From Chenggangzhangella methanolivorans (GTDB taxonomy: Bacteria > Pseudomonadota > Alphaproteobacteria > Rhizobiales > Methylopilaceae): 64,000 bases of DNA. The position numbers and the translations under genes were made by a program. The notes beneath the pieces are model-generated. The model worked only from the letters and a program-made list of their open reading frames with translations. It did no database searches and was not told the origin of the DNA. Each line of letters starts with the position of its first letter. The stretch's first letter is position 1. Shown piece by piece: positions 35,557 to 45,192 of the stretch. Where the stretch lies: the NCBI RefSeq assembly GCF_019797865.1, contig NZ_CP081869.1:1984001-2048000 (forward strand). The letters run 5' to 3'.

Positions 35557-35973
35557 TTAATACTGCTGGACAAACCCCTCGGGCGTGCCGTCGGCCGGGT
35601 TGACGAAGACGATGTCCTTGGGATCCCGCCGCGGTGTGTCAACGGAGAGGAAGGTCAGCGGGCCCTCGAGAATTTTCGGCAAGGCGTGCACCACGCCCTT
35701 CTTGAAGAAAAGAAGTTGGCCGGGCCCGAACTCCGCCTCCGATGCAGGATCCTCCATCCAGAACGTGCCTCGCCCTGTGAGCACGAAGAGATACTCGTCG
35801 CAGGTCGCATGAAAGTGGGGCGGCGTCTCTCGATAGACCCGAAAAACGCGGGCGCTCGCCGCCTCCTCGCTTGTGAGGTATCGGTCGAGCAGCAGCGTTT
35901 GAGCAGTGTCGGGAAACGATGCGGCGATCGCCATCACATCGAAGCGCTGACTCGCTTTGGCTACATCCGTCAT
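35557..35973 (-). CDS. Cupin-domain protein
   Basis: 138 residues from MTDVAKASQRFDVMAIAASF. Core TPPHFHATCDEYLFVLTGRG, then FGPGQLLFFKKGVVHALPKI carries the metal-site H-x-H, E and a later H of cupin motifs 1 and 2. Small single-cupin proteins are often enzymes or sensors; substrate unknown. Divergent from a LysR gene with an 86-bp gap, so that LysR probably controls it. Confidence 0.82.
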   Translation of the reverse strand: MTDVAKASQRFDVMAIAASFPDTAQTLLLDRYLTSEEAASARVFRVYRETPPHFHATCDEYLFVLTGRGTFWMEDPASEAEFGPGQLLFFKKGVVHALPKILEGPLTFLSVDTPRRDPKDIVFVNPADGTPEGFVQQY

Positions 35974-36059
35974 TTCGCATCTCCATGAGCTCTCGCCCCG
36001 TTGAGGCCATTGATGAAACTCAACCACGTCTATAAGTTTTTCCGATCGCAACGCCGCGA

Positions 36060-37001
36060 TTGAAACGTCGAGCGAATTCCGTGATCCGATACCCTGATCT
36101 CGAAATCGACCTGCTGCGCGCGTTCGTTGCCGTCGCAGAAACCGGGAGCTTCACGGCTGCAGCCGACGTCGTGAACCGGTCCCAATCCGCGGTCAGCCAG
36201 AAGGTTCTGCGACTCGAGGAGATCCTCGAACACCGTGTGTTCGAGCGCAGCAGCCGCTCGCTCAAGCTGACCGCGGAAGGAGAGCGGTTGCTCGTGGCGG
36301 CCCGGCAAATGCTTGAGTTCAATGACAAGGTGATGCGTGAGTTCCGTGAACCGACTGCTGTCGGCCATTTGCGGCTCGGCGTTTCCGAGGATTTCCTGCC
36401 GGGCCAACTTCCCAAGATGTTGTCGAAGTTCGGTCGGATCTATCCTGGGGTCAGCCTCGACCTTCTCACGGGCCTCAGCTCCGACCTGTTCGCCGCCTAT
36501 GACGCCGGCCAGATCGATGCGGTGATCGCAAAGCAGGAAGGCAAGGCGCAGCGTGGCCGCCTGATCTGGCGCGAGCCGTTGGTCTGGCTCGCCTCGAGCG
36601 ACTACGAACCAGATTTCACTCAGCCCGCTCGACTGGTGATGTTGCCGCAGCCCTGCAGCTATCGAGACCTGATGATTTCTTCGCTCGACGCTGTCCGCAG
36701 GGAGTGGATTCCAGCTTGTACGGCATCGAGCCTGATGGGCGCGCAAGCAGCTGTCGCGGGCGGACTTGGCGTGACGGTGCTCGGCAGGTCCTTCGTGCAG
36801 GAGGGACTTCAGATCCTGAAGGCGCCGGAGCACTGGCCGGCCTTGCCGATGGCCGAAATCATCGTTCTCGGCGAAGAAGGACAAGCGGGCGATCTCGCTC
36901 GCCCACTTGTCACTTTTCTGGCTGAAATGCTCGCGGGATCTCACGCTCTGTCACTGCTTGGCAATGATGGGGGAGACGTCGGCCGAGCCGCGCTCAACTA
37001 G
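36060..37001 (+). CDS. LysR-family transcriptional regulator
   Basis: 313 residues. The winged HTH is LEIDLLRAFVAVAETGSFTA, then AADVVNRSQSAVSQKVLRLE; a type-2 periplasmic-binding-like effector domain follows (GHLRLGVSEDFLPGQLPKML). Divergent from the cupin gene, the usual arrangement for its target. Confidence 0.9.
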   Translation: MKRRANSVIRYPDLEIDLLRAFVAVAETGSFTAAADVVNRSQSAVSQKVLRLEEILEHRVFERSSRSLKLTAEGERLLVAARQMLEFNDKVMREFREPTAVGHLRLGVSEDFLPGQLPKMLSKFGRIYPGVSLDLLTGLSSDLFAAYDAGQIDAVIAKQEGKAQRGRLIWREPLVWLASSDYEPDFTQPARLVMLPQPCSYRDLMISSLDAVRREWIPACTASSLMGAQAAVAGGLGVTVLGRSFVQEGLQILKAPEHWPALPMAEIIVLGEEGQAGDLARPLVTFLAEMLAGSHALSLLGNDGGDVGRAALN

Positions 37002-37025
37002 TCAGACGGGGCCGGGCCAATGGCT

Positions 37026-37838
37026 TCACGTCCGCCCGCCCTCAGTCGGCTTTGGCGTAGGTGAAGCCGCGCGCTGAAGCTCGGCAAGAAACGCGACCAC
37101 GCTCGGGACGAGGATGGAGCCTTCCACCAGATGATTGGTGAGATCCGCGGCGATCATGTCTGCGGACGGGCCAGTCGGCCTCTTCGTCTGCAGCGTGCGG
37201 GCGATCGCATGGATCGAGTCGTGACACGCGATGAACGCCGCGCCACGCTCTTGAAGGGTCTGGATGTTGTTGTTCTGAGGGCCGTAATAGCCCCCCAGAT
37301 CCTGCAGGTCGTCCGATGGGGTGGTTCCGGGTTTGGCGGATACGAACTTGTTCGCCGTGGCCTTGCCTCCCGACAGCGACGACAAGGCGTACATGTCCCA
37401 TGCCGCCTGGTCGAAGAGCGTCAGATGGGCGGAACCGTGAACCGCAGCCACCGGGAGGAAGTCGGGGTTCTTGTGAGCAAAGACCTGACCGTTCAGCGCC
37501 TCTCTCATCAGGTTGAGCCAGGGAGCGCCCAGGTCGGTGCTCTCCCACATTTGAATCGTGCGAGGGCCGTACGACAGGACCAGTTGCGCGGCTTCGTGAT
37601 CCCACTCGTCAGGCCTCGTGACCATGAATGGGACGGTTTTGAACGACCTTCGACGCGGAGCTGCCGCCAGGCTGGCCTTCAGGGCTCGCAGCGCTTCACC
37701 AGACGATGAACCGCTTCGGATCGTATCGCCCGCTCGAGCCGGCGATGCACCTGCGATGACGGCCGAGGCCCCGAGGAACCCGAGCGCCGCTCGCCGACTC
37801 GTGGTGACGTGAAACTCTGGCATGATGCGACCGCTCAC
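37026..37838 (-). CDS. Tat-exported protein, unknown, in sulfite dehydrogenase operon
   Basis: About 270 residues. TTSRRAALGFLGASAVIAGA is a twin-arginine signal; ARA closes it. The mature part (FMVTRPDEWDHEAAQLVLSY; LTLFDQAAWDMYALSSL; QERGAAFIACHDSIHAIART) recalls DsrE-like folds, with one Cys in FIACHDSIHA. No cofactor motif is certain. Start overlaps the cytochrome stop (GTG at 37838, or ATG 37823). Co-transcribed with SoxC- and SoxD-like genes. Confidence 0.6.
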   Translation of the reverse strand: MSGRIMPEFHVTTSRRAALGFLGASAVIAGASPARAGDTIRSGSSSGEALRALKASLAAAPRRRSFKTVPFMVTRPDEWDHEAAQLVLSYGPRTIQMWESTDLGAPWLNLMREALNGQVFAHKNPDFLPVAAVHGSAHLTLFDQAAWDMYALSSLSGGKATANKFVSAKPGTTPSDDLQDLGGYYGPQNNNIQTLQERGAAFIACHDSIHAIARTLQTKRPTGPSADMIAADLTNHLVEGSILVPSVVAFLAELQRAASPTPKPTEGGRT

Positions 37839-38377
37839 TTCTGTCTCGAGTTGTGGATCACCCGAAACTCTTCGTCCGGCACGAAGCCGTCGCGGTTCGG
37901 CATTTTGACGGAGGGCAAGGTCGACCGATCGATGGTCGCGTTGGCGGGAATGATCCCGTTCATGTTCAGGATGTAAGCGACGACCGCATAAGTGTCGTCG
38001 TCACTCAGCGACTGCGGCTCGGGATATGGCATCGCTCGCCGGACGTAATCGAACAGCGTCGTCGCGTAGGGCCAGAAGCTTCCGACAGTCTTTACCGGGT
38101 GATCGGACGCCAGCGAACCTTGGCCACCTTGAAGTCTGTCGGCGAAGCCGCCCTGACCCTTGTCCCCGTGACAGGCGGCGCAGTTGTCATTGTAGACGTC
38201 GCGACCGCGGGCGACGTCCCCGCGACCTTCAGGAAGGCCAGTTCCGTCGGGACTGACATCGATGTCCCACAACTTGATTTCAGCCTGCGTCGCAGGACGG
38301 CCGAAATCGTAAGCGGAGGCGCCTGTCGCGAAGACGAGAGCCAACGCGCCGAGCGACAGTGCTTTAGGCCAGGACAT
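37835..38377 (-). CDS. Cytochrome c, SoxD-like subunit of sulfite dehydrogenase
   Basis: 180 residues. Signal MSWPKALSLGALALVFATGA, heme motif CAACH (DNCAACHGDKGQGG) and a likely Met ligand in RRAMPYPEP. VVAYILNMNGIIPANA is the end typical of sulfite-dehydrogenase cytochromes. SoxD proper is larger and diheme, so this is a shorter, monoheme relative. ATG 38377 overlaps the end of the enzyme gene. Accepts electrons from the molybdenum subunit and passes them to the respiratory chain. Confidence 0.82.
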   Translation of the reverse strand: MSWPKALSLGALALVFATGASAYDFGRPATQAEIKLWDIDVSPDGTGLPEGRGDVARGRDVYNDNCAACHGDKGQGGFADRLQGGQGSLASDHPVKTVGSFWPYATTLFDYVRRAMPYPEPQSLSDDDTYAVVAYILNMNGIIPANATIDRSTLPSVKMPNRDGFVPDEEFRVIHNSRQK

Positions 38378-39620
38378 TGCGAACCTTTCCGGCCGCATCG
38401 ATTTTTTTTTTGTGGAAGAGGGCGTTCGTGTTTCGCGCGGCGATGAAGCTCGCGCGATCAGGCTGCACGTTGCCCTTTTCATCGGTGGACCGGCTGACAA
38501 TTTTCGTCGGCGCGCCGTCCCATACCCAATCGGCCTGGAATCTCGTCTGAGCCTTCGGAAGGGCGGGCGCGCTAATGACCGCATCGCGCCATGTCTTCGC
38601 CCCGTCAGTGCTGATCTCGACCCTGACGATGCGGCCATGGCCGCTCCATGCGAGACCAGTGATGCGGGTGTATCCTAGGCGGATCTCCATCATCCCGGAC
38701 GGCGAGGTAATGACGGAATTGACATCCTGATGGAGCTGGAACTGTCGCGCGGAGCCGTCAGCCTGAAGTTGCGTGTAGCGGGCTGTTTCCCAGCGGGTCA
38801 TGAACGGCCGAGTGCCGAACTTCAGCCTGCGCAGCCATTTGATGTTCAGGTTGCCTTCAAATCCCGGAAGGAAGAGGCGGAGTGGAAAGCCGTGCGCTGG
38901 CCGCAGAGGCTCTCCGTTCTGCCCATGAGCCAGGATGCCCTCGGACAGGATCTCGTCTGTCAGCGGAATGCTTCTCGCCACGGCAGAGCCGTCGCCGCCC
39001 TCAGCAAGCATCCACGTCGACGCTGGATCGACGCCTACGAGGTCGACGAGGAACGAGAGAGGCACCCCCGTCCACTCGTTCGTGCTGATTAGCCCATGCG
39101 TGTTCTGAACCGTTACGTCGGACGGCGCCGACTTCCAATTCTCCCAGCCATTCCCGGTGCACTCGAGGAAGGCGATCCGGGAGATCGACGGCATCGCCAG
39201 AATGTCGTCCATCGTGAGGACGAGATTTTTCTGCACCATCCCGTGGACGAGGAGGCGGTGTTTCGCCGGATCGATTTCGGGAACGCCGGCATGGCTTCTT
39301 TCATAGTGCAAGTCGGCGGGCGTGATCGTCCCGACCAGCTTGTCGAGCGGGGCCTTGGAGTTGATCGCCCGACTGGGGTCCACATGGCGGATCCCGGGCG
39401 TCGACTCCGGCAGACGCGCGATATGCACGAACTCAGACCGCTCGCTAGTGGCTGTGAGCGGATTACCTGGACCCCGCTCAGGCACATCGGCCAGGCTGTC
39501 CGCTGAAGCTCTTTCGACCACCGCTGCGCCAGCAACACCCATCGCAGCCGATAGGATGTTTCTGCGCGAGAGGACGTGCGTCATCGCGGGCTCGCCACCC
39601 GTTTCAGCTTCCAAGCTCAT
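38364..39620 (-). CDS. soxC: Sulfite dehydrogenase, molybdopterin subunit (SoxC-like)
   Basis: 418 residues from MSLEAETGGEPAMTHVLSRR; an alternative start is 39584. Tat signal (SRRNILSAAMGVAGAAVVE). Sulfite-oxidase fold: IAFLECTGNGWENW with the Mo-binding Cys; STNEWTGVPLSFLVDLVG; GFPLRLFLPGFEGNLNIKWL; a C-terminal Mo-co dimerisation domain (TRITGLAWSGHGRIVRVEIS). It oxidises sulfite to sulfate in the periplasm. A run of ten A (plus-strand T at 38402-38411) codes HKKK near the end and is prone to slippage. Whether it belongs to a full Sox system cannot be seen; soxXYZAB are not in the window. Confidence 0.85.
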   Translation of the reverse strand: MSLEAETGGEPAMTHVLSRRNILSAAMGVAGAAVVERASADSLADVPERGPGNPLTATSERSEFVHIARLPESTPGIRHVDPSRAINSKAPLDKLVGTITPADLHYERSHAGVPEIDPAKHRLLVHGMVQKNLVLTMDDILAMPSISRIAFLECTGNGWENWKSAPSDVTVQNTHGLISTNEWTGVPLSFLVDLVGVDPASTWMLAEGGDGSAVARSIPLTDEILSEGILAHGQNGEPLRPAHGFPLRLFLPGFEGNLNIKWLRRLKFGTRPFMTRWETARYTQLQADGSARQFQLHQDVNSVITSPSGMMEIRLGYTRITGLAWSGHGRIVRVEISTDGAKTWRDAVISAPALPKAQTRFQADWVWDGAPTKIVSRSTDEKGNVQPDRASFIAARNTNALFHKKKIDAAGKVRNVLA

Positions 39621-39663
39621 CTTCCAATTCCTGAAATTGTCGGCGCCACCGCGCCCGCAGACG

Positions 39664-40173
39664 TCAGTTCGGGGCCTTGATCGCAGCTGCGATGACAGCC
39701 TCGCCTGCCCCGAGCTTTGCGGCCAGGCCGGCCGGCAGACCATGCCTACCGTCGAGTGAGGCTGCAGGCTGATAGACCACGGTCACCTGTCCGTCGCCCT
39801 CCTCGCGTACGAGGACCTTCAACGGAAGATCCAGTGCGAAGTCCGGCGCCGCTACCATGAGCGGGGTCCCGCCTTTGGGATTGCCGTAAACGAGCAGCGT
39901 CGTCGGCGGCATATCCAATCCAGCAGAGTTTGCCGCCTTTTTCTGATCAATTGTCGCAAAGACTGTGAAGCCTTTACCGACGAGCGCCGCGTCCAATTTC
40001 TGAACGGTCAGCGCAAAGGGGTATCCGCTGCTCAGCTTGATGAGCTCGCCATCATGATTTTCACCCGCCTTGGTCACGTTTCCAGCCGCCAAACTGTGCA
40101 GAAACAAACCGCCATAGCCCCTACGAGCAATTCGCGAATGTACACTGCCGCCTCCTGAATTTGATGGAGGCAT
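39664..40173 (-). CDS. DUF302 family protein
   Basis: About 169 residues. KLDAALVGKGFTVFATIDQK, then LLVYGNPKGGTPLMVAAPDF followed by ALDLPLKVLVREEGDGQVTV matches DUF302. The first 40 residues probably include a poorly read signal region. First gene of the sulfite dehydrogenase operon; upstream lies an imperfect ATAC-N4-GTAT site. Confidence 0.8.
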   Translation of the reverse strand: MPPSNSGGGSVHSRIARRGYGGLFLHSLAAGNVTKAGENHDGELIKLSSGYPFALTVQKLDAALVGKGFTVFATIDQKKAANSAGLDMPPTTLLVYGNPKGGTPLMVAAPDFALDLPLKVLVREEGDGQVTVVYQPAASLDGRHGLPAGLAAKLGAGEAVIAAAIKAPN

Positions 40174-40247
40174 TTTCTCACGTTTTTACGCCACGACTAC
40201 TTGGACAGAAGCGTTCAAAACCTATTCGCGAGACCCTGAATGAACAC

Positions 40248-40260
40248 ACCTTCGTATAGG
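40248..40260. promoter_or_regulatory. Near-palindrome ACCTTCGTATAGG (site G)
   Basis: ACAC-CTTC-GTAT, one mismatch to ATAC-N4-GTAT, 75 bp upstream of the DUF302/sulfite dehydrogenase operon. The 13-mer ACCTTCGTATAGG is repeated exactly at 53682-53694. The 287-bp gap 40174-40460 holds nothing else. Confidence 0.4.
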
Positions 40261-40460
40261 TGGCCTGTCAGGCCTGTCGCGTAACGGCACGCGAAAGAAA
40301 CCGGGCGGATTGAAGGGGTCTTGGGGCGATGGGCTTTCGGTCGCCGCTGACGCCACTATCGAGACTTTGGAAGCCGGTCCCGCCCAGCGCGACGACGAAC
40401 AGGATACTCCGCGTCGGCACGGGGGCGTCGCTAAGGAACTCGCACCCGATCGGACGAAGG

Positions 40461-42488
40461 CTACTCGCTTGGGGCTGCGGGCAGGCTCACTCGAAGCACC
40501 GCCCCTGGTTCGTCCAAGCGATTGCCTGCTGTAAGCGAGCCGCCATGCGCCTCAACGATGGAACGGCAGATCGCCAGCCCCAATCCAAGCCCGCCCTGTT
40601 TTGTCGAGCGGAAGCTTTCGAACATCTCGCTGGCAGCGCCGTCTGGAAAGCCAACGCCGGAGTCCGTGACGCATATCATCAATCGATGGTCTGCTTCGAC
40701 GAGCTCGATCTGCACCCTTCTGTTGCGCGGCGGGCAGGCATGCATCGCCTGGATCGCGTTCATGATGAGGTTCACCATGACCTGCTGAAGCTGAACGCGA
40801 TCGCCGATAACGATTGGGGCGGAAACCCTGTTGCTCTTGGTCAGGGCGACTTCGTGCTCCTGCAGTTCGTGCGCTAGAAGCGTGATCGTGTCGCTGACGA
40901 CTGTATCGAGATTGACCGGTTCGAATTGGACTTCCTGATTGGCGGCGAGCGTTCGAATTCTTTGGATGATGTCACGGACCCGCATTGCGTCCCGTTGCAG
41001 CCTCTGAGACACGCCGTTGGCGAATTCGAGGTTCAGGTTTTTTTGCTGAAGGACACGTTCGAGAGTCGATGCGTTCGTCGTGATCGCCGTGATCGGTTGA
41101 CTGATTTCGTGCGCGATCGATGCAGACAGTTCTCCTAGCATCGCCACTCGAGCGGAATGCGCGACCCCCTTTGCGCAAACGTTCGAGATCACGTCGAACA
41201 TTGACCTGCTCGGTGACATCAAGATGGGCTGCGAGAACGATGCCCTTCTTGCGAAGCTCTGGCGGCGACACCATGCAGAATATCGTGTCCACCTGCCGCC
41301 CATCGAGACTTCGCACTCTCATTTCCGCTTGGAATGCGGAGTTGGATTTGTAGACGTTCTCCAGAGCGGATCGGAAGACGTCACGCCCTGGGACAAATAC
41401 GTCTATAAGCGTCCGACCGATCAGGTCTTCGCGTGAGATTGCGCCGAATAATTTGACCGCAGCTTCATTGGCTTCGCCGAACCTTACATTGGCGAGCGCA
41501 AGTCGATAAACTCTGGATGCTCGTCGATATAGGCGCTTAGGTCAATCACGGACGTTGCGCGTAAATCTTCGAAACAGTGCGCCAGTTCCGGTGAGATCAT
41601 CTCTGACAGAGCAACGGAGGAAACCTCCAGAAACATCCTGTGGCGAAGGTTGGCCTCTTGGAGATCCTTGCTTGCCTTCACGCGATCAGAAATATCGGTG
41701 ATGCCTATCAGCAGCGTTCCGGTGCCGACAGTGCCCGGTAGAAATGTCACGGTGAACAGGACGTCGAAGACACGGCCGAGCAGTGTCTGCATTCGAGTCT
41801 CGACGATGAAATGCGGATCGCCGCCGATTGCGGCTAAAACCGAACTCGCGAAGTCCTTGGTGCTTTCGTAAGGCCAAAACTGATCGATGCTCGAATTGAG
41901 CAGATCGCGCTTGCTACCCTCGAATAGCTGCATCGATCTGTCATTCATGTCGATGATGCGCGTCGCGCGCATCATGTCGCGAACATATTTTGGGTTTTGA
42001 GCGAAATACGAGCGAAGATCAGTAACGCCTGTCTGGCGTAGATCTCTCAGCATTTCTCCGACGGCCACGAAGTCCAGCTCCCAGAATGACGCCGCGACCG
42101 CGCCAAACAGGTTACGGTATCTGTATTCGATATCTTGGAGTTTCTTCTCAGCGGGATGAGTTTCGTCGATTAATGTCGAAACGTCGATCGTTCGATCGTC
42201 GTCACTTGCCGCAGTCGAGAACCTCGCCAACCGCGCGCGGACTCGAATGGTGGAGCCATCCGCTCGCTTCCTCTCAAGACGCCCCGTCCATGAGCCACGC
42301 GTTTGAAGCTGCAGCTTCGCCTCTTCGGGATACGTTCCAAGCAGCGGTTCGATGTCTTGGTTCAGCGCGTCATTCGGCTTCACCCCATAAAGGGCGGCTG
42401 CAGCGAGGTTCCAACTCTTAATCCGCCCATCTACGTCCACGGTGACGACGCTGTCGCCAACGAGATCCAGGGCTTCGGCCAGAACCAT
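40461..42488 (-). CDS. PAS-domain histidine kinase (two frameshifts)
   Basis: About 675 residues; no TM helices, so cytosolic. PAS 1: MVLAEALDLVGDSVVTVDVD; PAS 2: ASFWELDFVAVGEMLRDLRQ with GVTDLRSYF; PAS 3: ANVRFGEANEAAVKLFGAIS after a break near 41500; then, after a break near 41165, HisKA-like ARVAMLGELSASIAHEISQP with phospho-His and HATPase (MNLIMNAIQAMH, DSGVGFPDG, GLGLGLAICRS). The start is uncertain; the one given puts PAS 1 at the N-terminus. It is related to the kinases at 23254 and 26003 but lacks their membrane part. Confidence 0.75.
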
Positions 42489-42613
42489 GCTCGCACTCGC
42501 TTGCTCTCCATCGCTTATTCGCGATCGCGCGAGGAACGGCAAGCTGAGGGTAAGCAGGTTGGCCCAGAGCGCGCTGCACCCAGCGGGTCTGCGGTCGACG
42601 CCTTCGTGGCGAT

Positions 42614-42639
42614 GGCGCGCCGACAACCGTCGGCGCGCC
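42614..42639. terminator. Hairpin after the chloroperoxidase gene
   Basis: GGCGCGCCGAC/GTCGGCGCGCC, a perfect 11-bp stem with 4-nt loop, 12 bp beyond the minus gene's stop. No U-tract. Confidence 0.5.
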
Positions 42640-42650
42640 GGGCTGAGCGC

Positions 42651-43478
42651 TCAGTCCTTGGCGAAGGCGAGCAGGTCAGCGTTAAGTTTGTCCTGATGTG
42701 TCGAGGCGAGACCATGCGGGGCGCCCTGATAGATCTTCAGGACGGCTCCCTTGACGATCTTAGCGGTCAAGGCACCGGCGTGAGCGATCGGCACGATCTG
42801 GTCGTCGTCCCCGTGAATCACCAGAACGGGGATATCGATTTTCTCGAGATCGGGGGTGTAGTCGACCTCCGAGAATTCGCGGACGCATGCGTACTGGCCA
42901 ATGATCCCACCCATCATGCCCTGGTTCCAGAAAGTGTGCCGAAGGCCGTCATTGATCGCCACCCCCCCGCGGTTCATGCCGTAGAATGGAATTGCGAGCT
43001 CGAGATAGAAATTCGAGCGGTTGTCGAACACGCCGTTGCGAATCCCGTCGAACACCGAGATGTCGAGACCGTCTGGCCACTGCGCAGTCGAGACCATGAT
43101 CGGAGGGACGGCGCCGATAAGGACCGCCTTCGCGGCCCGGCTCGAACCATGACGACCAAGATAATGGGCGACCTCGCCACCGCCCGTAGAATGGCCGACC
43201 ATCACGGCATTGCGGATGTCGAGCGCGTCCAGAACCGCCGCGAGATCATCGGCGTAGGTGTCCATGTCGTTACCGGAAGAAGGCTGATCAGAGCGACCAT
43301 GCCCTCGCCGGTCATGCGCCACCACGCGGAAGCCCTGCTGGACCAGAAATAGCATCTGGCCGTCCCACGCGTCCGAGCAGAGCGGCCAACCGTGAGAAAA
43401 CACGATGGGGCGGGCGTCCTTCGGACCCCAATCCTTATAGAAGATGTTCGTACCGTCTGCCGTCGTAACGAAAGGCAT
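42651..43478 (-). CDS. Alpha/beta hydrolase, non-heme chloroperoxidase-like
   Basis: 275 residues. [38 protein letters not shown], and nucleophile elbow GHSTGGG (Ser); Asp in [10 protein letters not shown]; His in GAPHGL. This is the cofactor-free bromo/chloroperoxidase (perhydrolase) group. In vivo most act as esterases. Site C lies 81 bp upstream; a terminator follows, so it is a single unit. Confidence 0.88.
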   Translation of the reverse strand: MPFVTTADGTNIFYKDWGPKDARPIVFSHGWPLCSDAWDGQMLFLVQQGFRVVAHDRRGHGRSDQPSSGNDMDTYADDLAAVLDALDIRNAVMVGHSTGGGEVAHYLGRHGSSRAAKAVLIGAVPPIMVSTAQWPDGLDISVFDGIRNGVFDNRSNFYLELAIPFYGMNRGGVAINDGLRHTFWNQGMMGGIIGQYACVREFSEVDYTPDLEKIDIPVLVIHGDDDQIVPIAHAGALTAKIVKGAVLKIYQGAPHGLASTHQDKLNADLLAFAKD

Positions 43479-43558
43479 CGTCTGGATCCTTAGCTTGGGG
43501 ACGCACCCCTTGAAACGCTGCGGACAGATGATGCTTCGAGGTTCCCGGCGCCGAAATC

Positions 43559-43570
43559 ATACGGCGGTAT
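43559..43570. promoter_or_regulatory. Palindrome ATACGGCGGTAT (site C)
   Basis: Perfect ATAC-N4-GTAT, 81 bp upstream of the chloroperoxidase-like gene and just past the end of the FixJ-type regulator gene. Confidence 0.5.
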
Positions 43571-43631
43571 GCCGCGGCTCTACTTCGGTGCAGGGCTGAA
43601 TTGCTTATTGGTGATCGGCTAGCGCCCTCGG

Positions 43632-44216
43632 TCAGCGGATGTCGAGAGTCCGAATTTTCTGGATCAGATCCGTCGCGGTCGTCGCTCGCAGCTTCTTAAA
43701 GGCATTGCTGCGGTGCATCTTCACGGTGACCTCCGCCAATCCGAGCTCGAAGGCGATCTGCTTGTTGAGAAGGCCGCGATCGACCAGCTTCAGGACGTCC
43801 AGCTCTCGAGGCGTCAACTGCTCCGCAAGCTTGCGAAGTTCTGACAAGCCCATTTCACTTTGACGGCGCTCAGAATCGGACCGGATCGCTTCCCAGACGG
43901 CGTCGAGCAGCTCCTGATCGCGAAATGGCTTGGGAAGGAAGTTGACCGCGCCCAGCCTCATGGCCTTCACCGTCATCGGAACATCGGCATGGCCGGTGAT
44001 GAAGATAATCGGCGTCTTGTCTCCACGGACGTTGAGCTTGGCTTGGAGCTCGAGGCCGCTCTCCTCCGGCATCCTGACGTCGAGAACCAGGCAGCAAGGA
44101 CAATCAGGCAGATCCGCAGCGAGGAACGCCCGCGTCGAGGCGTATGACGTCACGAGCAGGCCTACGGATTGGAACAGGAAGTTGAGCGCCTCACGCACAC
44201 CGTCATCGTCGTCCAC
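43632..44216 (-). CDS. FixJ/NarL-type response regulator, N-terminus uncertain
   Basis: 194 residues from GTG 44216: DDDDGVREALNFLFQSVGLL, CCLVLDVRMPEESGLELQAK (phospho-Asp), FITGHADVPMTVKAM (Thr), LPKPFRDQELL (Lys), then LuxR HTH (LTPRELDVLKLVDRGLLNKQ, then IAFELGLAEVTVKMHRSNAF). The first beta-strand (PQVIVV) is coded just upstream in frame, but no ATG/GTG/TTG precedes it, so the real start was probably lost to a base error near 44245. It may bind the ATAC-N4-GTAT sites; this is a guess from location. Confidence 0.82.
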   Translation of the reverse strand: MDDDDGVREALNFLFQSVGLLVTSYASTRAFLAADLPDCPCCLVLDVRMPEESGLELQAKLNVRGDKTPIIFITGHADVPMTVKAMRLGAVNFLPKPFRDQELLDAVWEAIRSDSERRQSEMGLSELRKLAEQLTPRELDVLKLVDRGLLNKQIAFELGLAEVTVKMHRSNAFKKLRATTATDLIQKIRTLDIR

Positions 44217-44416
44217 AACGATGACCTGGGGAGGCGTTGGATGGGCCCCTCTATTTCAAGTCACACTCGACGAGCATCCCCACCTCCGTCGGGCTGCCGA
44301 GACGCCCGATATGACTGTCACCGCCCTGCGAAATCGAGTCTCTCAGGAAAATCGGAGCGGGTCGTCAGCGCGGCAAGCGTAACGAAATGGAGAGCGAAGC
44401 ACAAAGCTGACGGCAT

Positions 44417-44428
44417 ATACCGTCGTAT
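44417..44428. promoter_or_regulatory. Palindrome ATACCGTCGTAT (site D)
   Basis: Identical 12-mer to site A, 66 bp upstream of the receiver gene at 44494; ends GG as in A and F. Confidence 0.55.
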
Positions 44429-44493
44429 GGCTTGCGTGGGTTATAAGCCCTGTCCAACTGCACAAGTTGGTGAGCGTTTCAAAGGGGTGCTCC

Positions 44494-44880
44494 ATGCCGC
44501 GGAAGCCTCCTGTCATTGCAGTCGTCGACGACGACGAGGACGTCCGATACTCTCTCGACGCTTTGTTTCGAAGCGGTGGGCTGGAAGTGGTTTGCTTCGC
44601 CGACGCCCTGAGTCTTCTGTCATGCGGAGATATTGAGCAGTTCTCCTGCCTGGTGAGCGACGTTCAGATGCCAGAAATGAGCGGCATCGAGCTCCTTGGA
44701 GAGCTGCGTCAGCGAAGAGTCGAGATCCCGACTGTCGTGATTTCGGCGTTCGTGACGGAAGCGGTCAGGCTGCAAGCTTCCCGCTTCGGCGCCTATAGCG
44801 TCTTGGAAAAGCCGTTCGAGCCCGACGACCTGTTCGCCACGGTTTGCGCCGCTGGTGGCGTCGACCCGGAAACCATCTAG
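44494..44880 (+). CDS. Single-domain response regulator (receiver)
   Basis: 128 residues from MPRKPPVIAVVDDDEDVRYS; a 5' extension is possible but the conserved part starts here. LVSDVQMPEMSGIELL (phospho-Asp), VISAFVTEA, VLEKPFEPDDL. FixJ-type receiver without output, paralogous to the 34192 gene. Divergent from the FixJ-type regulator. Confidence 0.86.
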   Translation: MPRKPPVIAVVDDDEDVRYSLDALFRSGGLEVVCFADALSLLSCGDIEQFSCLVSDVQMPEMSGIELLGELRQRRVEIPTVVISAFVTEAVRLQASRFGAYSVLEKPFEPDDLFATVCAAGGVDPETI

Positions 44881-45192
44881 GCGTCTCGGCAAGCGTCAAC
44901 GCGGGCAGAGAGATCTGATAGATCGCCCCTAGAGCGTTACGTCGTCAAGGCTTCGTCGACGACTGCAGAGCATCAGCTCTGTGGGTCTAGTAGCCGCAAG
45001 CCGGCCTACGAGGACCTCGAGCCGCCGCAGGCTGATGCTTCGCGGACCGGGCTATAGCGAGGGCCGAAGGTCTCATGGGAGCTCACCACCGATACGTCTC
45101 GCGCGATCTGCCGGCTAGCGTTGCGAACCTTCATCTCCGACGTCCCTAGGCGTCGTGTAGTAGGCGCCTTTCTCACCCTTCGAACATGACGC
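44881..45192. other. No supported gene
   Basis: 312 bp between a receiver gene and fdhE, both ending here. ORFs on the minus strand read as Arg/Ser-rich shadows; no selA/selB or other selenium gene is present despite the neighbouring Sec-containing fdoG. Confidence 0.4.
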
